A stretch of 64,000 nucleotides of DNA from Dicyema japonicum (Eukaryota > Dicyemida > Rhombozoa > Dicyemidae), in assembly GCA_011109175.1 (NCBI GenBank), contig RDEW01000002.1:686676-750675 (forward strand), read 5' to 3'. The notes under the pieces were generated by a model. It made no database searches and had not been told where the DNA came from. It saw only the letters and a program-made list of their open reading frames with translations. Made by a program: the position numbers and the translations under genes. Below, piece by piece: positions 11,728-20,350 of the stretch (within the stretch, counting starts at the first letter, position 1; each line of letters opens with the position of its first letter).

Positions 11728-12164
11728 CCTTATTTTGTCAACTTGTACGATCAAAGATGTCTAAAAAAATGTTCCTAGGGTTGAAAGACTATTTGTCTGG
11801 GAGGATATCTTATGTGGTAGCTGATGGAAGATATTCTGATGGTATATCGTTTAAATGAGGAGTACCGCAAAGATCTATTTTAAGACACCCTGTTATTCAA
11901 CGTATTTATGGAAGATTTTCCGTCTCCACTAGACGTCAGGACCAANCCTTATTTTGTCAACTTGTACGATCAAAGATGTCTAAAAAAATGTTCCTAGGGT
12001 TGAAAGACTATTTGTCTGGGAGGATATCTTATGTGGTAGCTGATGGAAGATATTCTGATGGTATATCGTTTAAATGAGGAGTACCGCAGGGATCTATTTT
12101 AAGACCCCTGTTATTCAACGTATTTATGGAAGATTTTCCGTCTCCACTAGACGTCAGGACCAAG
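11728..12164 (+). repeat. 218-bp repeat around a single N (likely assembly join)
   Basis: 11728-11945 and 11947-12164 are almost identical and separated only by the N at 11946. The pattern repeats what is seen at 10069, which supports overlapping contig ends rather than a real duplication. Confidence 0.75.
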
Positions 12165-12236
12165 CTGATAAAATACGCTGATGACATTTAATCTTGGATT
12201 CGTCTTTGAATACATACCTTTCAGAGCGGAGATTAG

Positions 12237-12500
12237 GAGTTTTTGTTAACAAAGTCCAGGAATGGTGAGATCGGAGAGCCCTGAGACTCTCCACGGAAAA
12301 GTCCAGTTATTTACAAATAAACAGGCTGGGTTGGCATCACGAAGAGTCTTACACTCTTCGCAAACCGAGAGTTTTTGTTAACAAAGTCCAGGAATGGTGA
12401 GATCGGAGAGCCCTGAGACTCTCCACGGAAAAGTCCAGTTATTTACGAATAAACAGGCTGGGTTGGCATCACGAAGAGTCTTACACTCTTCGCAAACCGA
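12237..12500 (+). repeat. 132-bp tandem duplication inside the RT
   Basis: Two head-to-tail units, 12237-12368 and 12369-12500, differ at about one base. The unit is exactly 44 codons, so frame is kept. Each unit carries two self-complementary segments, GGAGAG..CTCTCC and CGAAGAGT-CTTAC-ACTCTTCG. Unlike the other repeats here there is no N between the units, so it could be genuine. Confidence 0.75.
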
Positions 12501-12884
12501 GAGTTTCGTCCCTGAAATACCTTGGAATTGTATTTGATGGGAGAGGATCATATCTGAAAGACATCGAAGAGCGAAGAAAGAAGGCTGTGCAAGCACTGTT
12601 CTGCACTAGAAGACATAAGTTGGATGGTGAAACCATGTTCTTTGTTTTTCGGAATGTGATTTTTCCAAGACATATTTACGGAAGCGAGGGATGGTTTTAC
12701 AGACCCTCGAGGGAGAGGATCCTCGCTCGACTTGAGAAAACAAGGCGAGCGGCGATCAAACTATATTTTGGAAAAAAATTATATGATGTTTCTACTGAGG
12801 AAGAGAATAATCTTGTGAGGCCGGTCAGGCAAGATGTAGAAATTAGAATCAGTAACTTCCAAGATTAGTAGAAGGGTGTTAGGC

Positions 12885-12990
12885 AAGGAAACAAAAGGAC
12901 CGGGATGAACAGTCCAGGCCATCTGGCGGACTGAATATCTATTCCGTAGCTTGATGTTAGATTGTTGATAATAATAAACACTGAGTAAAA
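12885..12990 (+). other. 3' tail of zinc-knuckle LINE with stem-loop
   Basis: After the RT stop the tail folds as CAGT-CCAG-GCCAT-CTGG-CGG-ACTG (12910-12933): CCAG/CTGG and CAGT/ACTG pair around a CGG bulge. It ends in GATAATAATAAA. The same hairpin with a compensating change is present at 18911-18934. Confidence 0.6.
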
Positions 12991-13079
12991 AAAGTCTACT
13001 TCATTCAGCCGCCGCTCAAATAGGACATCCGATGAAACGTAGAGAAAACATAAGAATGTGGAAGATGTAACCGGACAGA

Positions 13080-13600
13080 AAATCCTTGCTTTTGGTGCTT
13101 TTGGAAAGCTAATAAAAATTTGACTCTAGGGTAAAAATCTCAGTGGAAAAGTAAAGCTAAAGATATACAAATGCTTTGTCGTGTCCAACCTAACTTTTAA
13201 TTGCGTGACATATGGCTTGTAAAAAAAGGCTATGGAAAGAATTGACAGCTTTCACCGCATCATGTTTCGGAAGTCACTCAATATACGATACAATATGAAT
13301 ATATATAACCCAAATTATATAAATTATGTAACACAGAACCAATTTCGATGGAAATAAGACGATTGAGAGTGGCGGTAACATTTTGAGGATGAACTTTGAA
13401 GTACCAGCAAATCGTGTGATGGAAGAATATTTATTGGAACAAGATAGATTATTCCGAGAAAGACCAAAGACAACTCTATCATCTTTGATAATTGAGGACT
13501 TGAAAGGCGTAGGCGGAAGCTAAAAACGGATAGATATGAGATTCGTCCGGCTCTCCGACTGAGACATCGGATAAGGGAGTCTTGTATCATTTTCCTGTAG
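13080..13600 (+). mobile_element. RTE-like LINE, RT C-terminal fragment
   Basis: Plus-strand blocks read KVKLKIYKCFVVSNLTFNC near 13150, MERIDSFHRIMFRKSLNIRY near 13235 and TEPISMEIRRLRVAV near 13335. Near 13405-13500 come NRVMEEY and RERPKTTLSSLI. This is the conserved thumb/tail of endonuclease-RT elements of the kind also left at 52985-53945 and 16640-16920 on the other strand. Only the 3' end remains and frames shift. Confidence 0.65.
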
Positions 13601-13921
13601 GCAAAACAACGATTGGACCATCCCGCTTACGTTATCATTGTTTTCTCTATTGGATTCATTGTGAGTAGATCCGAAGAATATGTTCCACTATGATCATTAG
13701 AAAGAAGAGTACTCATCACCAAAAAAATATAATATCAATAAAAAAATAACATACATGTTACTAGCACATTTAACACATTGATTAAATCAAAAATCTTTAT
13801 GCGTCTAAGTGCACAATCTTGACGCAGTTTTAACATTTTTCTTTTAATATTGATCAACCCACATTGCAGGCTAAATCATGAGAATCAATAAAAAAATGTT
13901 ATTTATATATCAGATTATTTA

Positions 13922-14143
13922 GTGGAACAAAACGCATCAAATGCGACTATGAGGATGAAGATAACATTCAATAATTATATGGAAGCTATATTGTACTTGA
14001 CTAGAAAGGCTGTGGATGTTCCTGAGGTACTGGTATTTATGTGTTCCCTCTGGGACAAGCCATATAACAGAGATTTATTTGATCATGATAAACTGGAGTT
14101 ACTAAATGACATGAACCATTCAATTAACCAGTTGTGTCGGTAA
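13922..14143 (+). CDS. Unassigned small ORF, possible host exon
   Basis: An open frame of 73 codons starting at GTG 13922, just after a 3'-splice-like TTATTTAG. A 25-nt GT..AG stretch (about 13898-13922) overlaps this start and could join an upstream ATG near 13878, although the reading frames do not agree. The peptide (NYMEAILYLTRKAVDVPEVL, later LDHDK-like acidic tail) has ordinary composition and no domain I recognise. It could be chance. Confidence 0.25.
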   Translation: MEQNASNATMRMKITFNNYMEAILYLTRKAVDVPEVLVFMCSLWDKPYNRDLFDHDKLELLNDMNHSINQLCR

Positions 14144-14260
14144 TCTCCCCAACATTAAGAAGGCATGATAACGAACGACCCTTTTGACAATCTTCACCTA
14201 ATTTGAGTTAATTAAGTTACGCGGGCCTTACTACCTTGTAAGAGTCCAGTGACTATTAAG

Positions 14261-14440
14261 TTATTGTTAACTCCATGCTTGCGATCTTTGGTAAGCCCAG
14301 CACAAACAGTCATACATAATTAATCCAAGGAAGGAACCCAAGGAAGAACATCTGCTTGTGTCGACAAAATCCATCTCTTCCATTTTCATCACACGTCCTT
14401 CCGTTGCGGATATCACTTTCATTCTTCTATTGATTAAGAG
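14261..14440 (-). mobile_element. SINE-C copy (short interspersed repeat)
   Basis: Minus-strand copy of a repeat family also at 28285-28511 (+) and 49785-50038 (-). Shared landmarks are the segment around GTCGACACAAGCAGATG, GACTGTTTGTGCTGGGC, and a 3' end GGGCTTAC..GCAAGC followed by GTTAAC. Here the 3' hairpin is weakened by a mismatch and the 5' part is truncated. Confidence 0.7.
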
Positions 14441-14757
14441 GATGCACCTCAAGGGTGTCTCAATATTTCCTCGACATCTCCACAGGAAAAAGTAGGATTC
14501 GACATCATCCGCGCGCTTATAGTTGCGGGATAGGGAATTTGTGACACTTTTCTAGAACTTCAAGTGAGCGATGCCACCACGTAGGCGAGTCAAACGGCAT
14601 TATCGTATTAGAAATCACGCTCAATATTAATCGAATATATATTTAATAATAGAATAATATTCAAAAAATTTAAATAACAATAAAGTGTATAATCTCAATA
14701 GGATAAAAATATATTCATTACTGTGGTTTTTATTATTAGTGTGGTCATCAAACTCAA
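14441..14757. other. No gene recognised upstream of the EHD gene
   Basis: AT-rich sequence, presumably including the promoter and 5' UTR of the EHD-like gene that starts at 14758. No individual promoter element can be called. Confidence 0.4.
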
Positions 14758-15390
14758 ATGATTAATTCAGTAAGACGTGTAACGGTAATGATATACATTA
14801 TTGGCAGAAAAAGTCATCACTTGATGCGATTGAAGCGCAGAAGCAAGAAATGTCGACCACTGCAGATAAAATATCGGAAATCCTCCAGAAATTGTCCCAA
14901 CCATATGACAAGATAATTCGACCTCTTGAAGGAACGACTGGTTTCAATATGTACTGCATGAGTCCTCAAAGTCCAAACCACCTTGAAATGAAGCCTATGT
15001 GCTTATTCCTGGGTTCATACTCAGCTGGGAAGACGACAGCCATTGCCTATTTATTACAGGATGACTCTCCTGAACTGAGAACAGGCCCTGAGCCCACAAC
15101 AGACGCATTTCACGTTCTGAAATACGGAGAGAAGAAACTGTCAAGTGATGGAGTGATTCTAATGAATGACCCTTCGTTAGGATTTCAGAACTTTTGTCCT
15201 CAAAATAAGAATTTGAGTCGCCATTTTCGTTTGACTCGGCTTCCTAATCTCGTCTTAAAGGGGATGGACATAATAGACACTCCAGGATTTCTAAGTGGAG
15301 AGAATATGTCAGAGGCTCGAGGTTACAGCCTTCCTAATGTGGTCTATGAGCTAGGAAAGATGGCCACGAGGCTATATTTTTTAATGGACA
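14758..15390 (+). CDS. EHD-family dynamin-like ATPase, 5' part
   Basis: EHD proteins are membrane-remodelling ATPases that tubulate endosomal membranes. The dynamin-type G domain is clear: P-loop GSYSAGKTT, switch I GPEPTTDAF, a DP element, RLPNLVLKGMD, and the G3 motif IIDTPGFLSGE. A helical N-terminal segment reads KISEILQKLSQPYDKIIRPLE. I place the start at ATG 14758. Exon 1 (14758-14784, nine codons) joins by a 23-nt GT-AG intron (14785-14807) to an exon open from 14808, and the splice keeps frame. ATG 14850 is the alternative. The gene enters the gap at 15391, so the C-terminal helices and any EH domain are not visible. A sarcalumenin-like relative is possible, but the GPEPTTD and LSGE motifs favour EHD. 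Confidence 0.8.
14785..14807 (+). other. 23-nt spliceosomal intron (EHD-like gene)
   Basis: It begins GTAATG and ends GGCAG. Removing it joins an ATG-initiated exon in frame to the EHD coding exon. Its length equals the commonest intron size elsewhere in the window. Confidence 0.65.
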
Positions 15391-16148
15391 NNNNNNNNNN
15401 NNNNNNNNNNNNNNNNNNNNNNNNNNNNNNNNNNNNNNNNNNNNNNNNNNNNNNNNNNNNNNNNNNNNNNNNNNNNNNNNNNNNNNNNNNNNNNNNNNNN
15501 NNNNNNNNNNNNNNNNNNNNNNNNNNNNNNNNNNNNNNNNNNNNNNNNNNNNNNNNNNNNNNNNNNNNNNNNNNNNNNNNNNNNNNNNNNNNNNNNNNNN
15601 NNNNNNNNNNNNNNNNNNNNNNNNNNNNNNNNNNNNNNNNNNNNNNNNNNNNNNNNNNNNNNNNNNNNNNNNNNNNNNNNNNNNNNNNNNNNNNNNNNNN
15701 NNNNNNNNNNNNNNNNNNNNNNNNNNNNNNNNNNNNNNNNNNNNNNNNNNNNNNNNNNNNNNNNNNNNNNNNNNNNNNNNNNNNNNNNNNNNNNNNNNNN
15801 NNNNNNNNNNNNNNNNNNNNNNNNNNNNNNNNNNNNNNNNNNNNNNNNNNNNNNNNNNNNNNNNNNNNNNNNNNNNNNNNNNNNNNNNNNNNNNNNNNNN
15901 NNNNNNNNNNNNNNNNNNNNNNNNNNNNNNNNNNNNNNNNNNNNNNNNNNNNNNNNNNNNNNNNNNNNNNNNNNNNNNNNNNNNNNNNNNNNNNNNNNNN
16001 NNNNNNNNNNNNNNNNNNNNNNNNNNNNNNNNNNNNNNNNNNNNNNNNNNNNNNNNNNNNNNNNNNNNNNNNNNNNNNNNNNNNNNNNNNNNNNNNNNNN
16101 NNNNNNNNNNNNNNNNNNNNNNNNNNNNNNNNNNNNNNNNNNNNNNNN
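15391..16148. other. Assembly gap (758 Ns)
   Basis: Run of unknown bases inside the EHD-like gene. Any open frame drawn through it is meaningless. Confidence 1.
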
Positions 16149-16640
16149 TGATGTGGAAATAGATCGAATGTAATTTCCTTTAAGCAAATCTAACTTTGAA
16201 ACATTCCAAACTATAATGAAATAACCAAATTATGTAGGCAGCATCCTTTCGTTACCCTAATGACTTCCAAATATAAATACAAACTGCACATAAACCGAAG
16301 TTTTAAAGCTTGAAGAGAAGTTGGTTGAATTGATGAAGGTATTAGATTCTAAAGGTATTTTTTGAAAAAATCAATTTTTTCAAGTGGTTTATGAAGCCCT
16401 AAATTTATCAAGGAGGCATTGTTTGCATTTAATGAAATGAAAATTCTATAGATGCAGAAAATTTTAAACAAAAAGTGAAAAAAAGACCTGTAAGCAAAAA
16501 AGATATTGTAGTTAGATTATCTGCAAGAGACGGAACTCTTACCCAATATTGGAAATGAACAACAAGTATCTCTAATTTCTTCAATAAGAAAGTAAAAGAA
16601 AGTATTTTTATTATAAGCAACATGCGTGAAATCATAATAG
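16149..16640. other. Region after the gap, possible coding remnants
   Basis: Short plus-strand open pieces (LEEKLVELMKVLDSK near 16310; SIDAENFKQKVKKRPVSKKD near 16450) could be exons, perhaps of the EHD-like gene, but frames do not connect simply. No conserved motif was seen. Confidence 0.25.
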
Positions 16641-16917
16641 TTATAATTTCACTTGTGCAACATCAGAAACAATCCTCCGAATCAATTTTTTCCGACCTTC
16701 TCGATCGTAAAAGAGATTCCTCAAATCGTTCAGGTCGTCTCCACTTCTTAGACGTTTGTTCACAAGCTTTAGATCTCTGTCAATGTTTCTAGTCTACGAA
16801 AACACGGTCCCTGTCTCATGAAGTAATCCTCCATTGCTATGATTGCTGGAGCACGCAAGTCCATACGCAAGATATGTCCAAATAGCCTCCAGCGCAAATC
16901 AACAATCACGAGACTCA
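16640..16917 (-). mobile_element. RTE-like LINE, RT C-terminal fragment
   Basis: The minus strand reads RWRLFGHILRMDLRAPA near 16890, the RW.LFGH motif at the RT tail, then IAMEDYFMRQG and a decayed end with RSGDDLNDLRNLF. It matches the order of motifs in 52985-53450 on the same strand. Both frame and 5' extent are lost. Confidence 0.6.
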
Positions 16918-17245
16918 GTGGACCGTGGCGCCATGTGGTGGTGCGTGGCTAATTGGTTGAAGTTCTCTGTGTTTGTCTGTTTTGTCCTCTCTCTTCGTAT
17001 TAGGATGGCGTCATGTGATCCATCTGTCAAGGTGGAGCCCAGTGCCTGGCTGGCACAAAAAAGAATCATTTGCTCTCGCCCACTCCAGTGGAGAAGTTTC
17101 CACAACTGCAAGTATAGACGTCTTTTACCCTTTATGTTGATTCCGGATGGACTCTGTTTCTGTAGAAGTGGAAACTGGATATACTTAATTAGTTGTTTAC
17201 TTTAACTTCTTTCTCGGTGTATCCGGGGTTAATAAATTATTGATT
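16918..17245 (+). mobile_element. SINE-A copy
   Basis: About 325-bp non-autonomous element. Its landmarks are a 5' block TGGCGCCATGTGGTG, TGGCTAATTGGTTGAAG, the module GGCGTCATGTGATCCA, the segment near CCACTCCAGTGGAG, GAAGTGGAAACTGGAT, and a 3' hairpin CTCGG-TGTAT-CCGGG at 17213-17227 followed by GTTAATAAATTA. Further copies are at 18026-18345 (-), 30505-30735 (-), 31712-32008 (+), 43652-43885 (+) and 60733-61054 (-). I see no clear tRNA- or 5S-like promoter in it. Confidence 0.8.
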
Positions 17246-17329
17246 TTATTTTTTTCAAATTAGTCACAAATTCTAAGGAACCAAAAATGGCCATTTTCGA
17301 TAATCGAGTGTATATGGTATTATTGAATT

Positions 17330-17660
17330 TACGGTACTTTTCTCATATGGCGTCATTGGATCCACCTTACTCAACAGACGGCCAATGGATGTCCGACATT
17401 CAAAAGGATATACTCATTCCATCACGAGAGAATTTAGCCCCTGAAGACGAGTTATGGAATCGACCTCAGCTACCTGGCAAACGTATTCCAGATCACTCTG
17501 CTTGGTTGAGGGTTTTGCTGGAACTCGTCAGGATGAAATGAAAAAATTCCAAAGACCACGTTAACACCAAACTAACTAATCAACAGGACCTTTCCACGCT
17601 TCAAAAGAGAAAAAGAATTAGTTAGTTTTGATTTATCCTTGATCTTTGGAATAATTTAAA
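17330..17660 (+). mobile_element. SINE-B copy
   Basis: A short repeat sharing the GGCGTCATTGGATCCACC module with SINE-A but with a different 3' part. That part runs through AGGATGAAATG/AGGATCAAGGAG to GAATTAGTTAGTTT and CTTTGGAATAATTTAA. The 84-codon open frame across it is not a gene. Relatives lie at 17745-17940, 36530-36805, 39335-39385 and, on the minus strand, 52830-52880. Confidence 0.65.
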
Positions 17661-17744
17661 TAATCGATTTAATGGATTAAGATGGCAGTCCCCCGCTAGT
17701 TTCGGGTTTTCCTTTGACTGTTGGGATCACTTTGTTAGATGTTC

Positions 17745-17940
17745 CTTCTGATGGCGTCATTGGATCCACCTTACTGAGGAGACGCTCAATGGCTGGCCGG
17801 CTTCAAGGGGATCCAATTATTCTTTCCCCAGGGGACATTGTCGTTACCTGGTGACAAGTTCTGGAACGAGTCAGGATCAAGGAGTTAGTTAGTTTGGTTA
17901 CCTTTAGCATAGTCTTTAGAATAATTTTAATTTAATTGTT
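17745..17940 (+). mobile_element. SINE-B copy
   Basis: It repeats the SINE-B landmarks GGCGTCATTGGATCCACC, GAGACGCTCAATG, AAGGAGTTAGTTAG and the ATAATTTTAA end. It lies directly downstream of another copy and just upstream of an inverted SINE-A. Confidence 0.65.
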
Positions 17941-18025
17941 GCTGATAATTTTTCAACTTTGATGTTTTGTGTTATATTGTAATGTGCTTATTTTGACGAT
18001 TTCTTTTGCATTCAGATTATCCCTT

Positions 18026-18345
18026 TTATTTATTAACCCCGGATACACCGAGAAAAAAGTTAAAGTAAACAACTAATTAAGTGTATCCAGTTTCCACTTC
18101 TACAGAAACAGAGTCCATCCGGAATCAACATAAAAGATAAGACGTCCATTACATGCAGTTGTGGAAACCCCTCCAGTGGAGTAGGGAAGAGCAAATGATC
18201 TTTTTTCGTGCCGGCCTGGCACTGGGCGTCACCTAGACAGATGGATCACATGACGCCACTCTAGTAGGAAGAGAGAGGAGAAACAGACAAGCAAGCAGAA
18301 AACTTAAACCAATTAACCACGCAGCACCACATGGCGCCACGCGGC
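18026..18345 (-). mobile_element. SINE-A copy
   Basis: Full-length minus-strand copy. It begins (plus orientation) with TTATTAACCCCGGATACACCG, the reverse of the 3' tail, and ends with CATGGCGCCACG, the reverse of the 5' block. No convincing target-site duplication was found. Confidence 0.8.
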
Positions 18346-18599
18346 AAATACTGCTCTTTGGTTAGGCTTATACTTAGATGTACTAGAACTCGACTTGATT
18401 TTCTACAAACAAATTAGTAATATTCACTTGAGTTAAATTTTACAAATTGTTAAATTTAATAAACTGCAGCGAACGATAATCAATTCAAATTGTAGTGAAA
18501 CCTCATGCCGAAGCTGTGATGCTTATTTTCATATCCATTTGGTCGTTTGTACTTACATTAATTTATATTATTCCATTCTCACAATTGTTTTTATCTTTA
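18346..18599. other. No gene recognised
   Basis: AT-rich spacer between SINE copies. Confidence 0.4.
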
Positions 18600-18975
18600 G
18601 GCCCTTTGATCTCTTAGACCAATTCTCTTAATGTGACATAACAGTCGACGTCTGGAGTGAAATGTTTGGAACCGAGCTACATTCGAGTTGAAATCTACAC
18701 GGGACTTTGTTAACCACATCATCGGTCCCCGCAGGACAGTTTGGGACCACCGTGGAATAACTAACTAGGGAAAGGACCTACAAAGGGAGAACTAACTGGA
18801 GATGGGCGTACTGGCCTTGTAACTACAACATTCTGGAGATGAAAATTGGATGTATAACAGTCTAGACCAGAATATGGATGGCTAACAAGTAAAGGGGGTA
18901 CCGGGATAAACAGTCCAGGCCAACTGGCAGACTTGGTAGTACCTATTTCGTAACATGTTGTTTAATTAATTTTTA
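18600..18975 (+). mobile_element. Short element sharing the zinc-knuckle LINE 3' tail (SINE-D)
   Basis: The last 90 bases match the 3' tail of the LINE at 12885-12990 (ACCGGGATAAACAGTCCAGG, then GGCAGAC..TATTTCGTA). The stem-loop CAGT-CCAG-GCCAA-CTGG-CAG-ACTT is present at 18911-18934. The upstream part (AACTAACTAGGGAAAGGACC, GGAGATGGGCGTACTGG) contains no RT coding. This makes it either a LINE-dependent SINE or a LINE 3'-UTR fragment. The 5' boundary is uncertain. Confidence 0.5.
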
Positions 18976-19119
18976 ATTTTTATTCTTAACATATCTGACT
19001 TATTGAGACACGTGCTAAGACTTTAGCTACAACTTTTGTCAATTCTATGATTTTTTTGTAACTTAAACTGATACTTTTTGTGTTTTCACATAGACTTTAA
19101 TAATATTATGACAATCTGG

Positions 19120-20350
19120 AGTCGGTTGTAAGAGGCAAACGTGTCGTTGCAGGTGACTTCCCAGACAAGAGGTTTCCTGGCTTCAAAAAGGAAGATTATC
19201 ATCCCATCTGGTCGTTTCCAGTCCGCCTGTAAAGACCGACTTGTTCGAGCATGGAGGGGTGTCCGGTGGCGTCCAAAGTTTGCCTAACGACTTCATTCAA
19301 GGCCAAGTGTTTGGGAAATTCCTGCACTCTTCCTGCTGAAGAGAGGGTATTGGCAAAACAGTCGATCTAGTCTCCGCATCGGCACGGATGTGAAACACAG
19401 ACTTTTAATCCCAGTCGTAATGAGATCTCAATATGGACGCATTCATCATCCAGGAAGGTTCCTAAAACTCCATTGGGAATGGCTTTAAGCCATGTACCGC
19501 TCTCGGAAGACGTCCCCTGACAACAAAGGCACGGCGATGTTGTCTAAATGACACAAGCAAATTTTAAAAAGAATTCCAGCATATAGAATCGTCCAGGCCC
19601 GCTGAAAGAACTCAGAAGGCAGAAAAAGCTGATAAGTACGCTCCAGGCCTCACGAGCATGGCCGGCGTCCTGGTCAATAGAAAATTCAGGGAGGGAGTGT
19701 AAAATCCTCTTGAATTGCGAATTCCAATCCCTCCGAGTCTAACTAGTAGCGTGGATTCTTCCATGAGTAATCCTCAAACCGGACGTTGAAGATACGCTCT
19801 ACTGTTGTACGGAAAATCCTGTTAATCTGTGCGAGTTAGTCACACAGTCCTTATGACATATGCAAGTCTCCGTACGTTGAGGTTGTTTTTCAGAAAAAAT
19901 ATGACGTATGCATTTCAAGTAGACACAGGCGATCCAGAGTCTCTCCGAGTAATATTCGTTTTTCAAGCATATCTTTCCCATTGCATTTATGGTGATTGGG
20001 GATCCGAATAATATAAGGTCTTCATCGGGTGTGGAAATATTTCCAGGAAGTAAATCCCCGAAGGATGATAAAGCTTTTGAATACTTCTCTTCTGAAAGTT
20101 CGCAATTGTAGATTTCGCATTTAGTGTAATTTAAATCCATTCCAGCTTCTGACAGAGCTGGAATTATCACCTCCAAATCCTGTAAAACGATATCTGGGAG
20201 TCATCCGAGGACCGCATCATCCAGATACCATAAGTCGAGTTTCTTGTATCCCAACTTTAACCCACTCTGAGGATACCTCGGTGTCCTTGTATTGAGGTCG
20301 AATACAGAAACTTGTTGGAAAACCGTATTCTTGCCAGACTTTTAATTAAG
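19120..20350 (-). mobile_element. LINE with YLDD reverse transcriptase (LINE-G), 3' half
   Basis: On the minus strand WYLDDAVLG (RT motif C) is at about 20215-20240. It is followed by an open stretch 20176-19799 reading VIIPALSEAGMDLNYTKCE and ILFGSP, the conserved region after motif C. The far C-terminal domain, KRPDGM..F...KPLVWEVTCNDTFA, lies at about 19240-19140. This pairing of an L-D-D catalytic box with an RPDGM C-terminal domain is a recognisable LINE family in invertebrate genomes. The same domain recurs at 54990-55400, and the RT N-terminal part of the family at 42962-43290. Stops and frameshifts make it inactive. Confidence 0.75.

Larger units (their letters stand above)
11099..12868 (+). 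pseudogene. LINE ORF2 reverse transcriptase region
   Basis: The RT of the zinc-knuckle LINE. 11281-11778 covers fingers and early palm (AIRECKNKAPVFDSIP, SYRPRSFICSTSKIMERI, QWGFWPGRSCGNCI). Motif B GVPQGSILRPLLFNVF lies near 12090, motif C KYADDI near 12170, and the thumb SLKYLGIVFDGRG near 12510. 12587-12868 is a long C-terminal stretch. A 218-bp block (11728-11945) is repeated after an N at 11946, again apparently a contig overlap. The frame is broken several times, so it is a pseudogene. Confidence 0.8.

Noticed and set aside
14850-15390. Sarcalumenin instead of EHD
   Set aside because: Some N-terminal residues are similar, but GPEPTTD, the LPN segment and IDTPG.LSGE match EHD better.
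14850-16151. A 433-codon open frame across the EHD-like gene and the N gap
   Set aside because: Over half of it is unknown bases. Only the part to 15390 is supported, and the start was moved to 14758 by a 23-nt intron.
17287-17541. 84-codon protein-coding gene
   Set aside because: The whole frame lies in a SINE-B copy whose other copies do not keep the frame.
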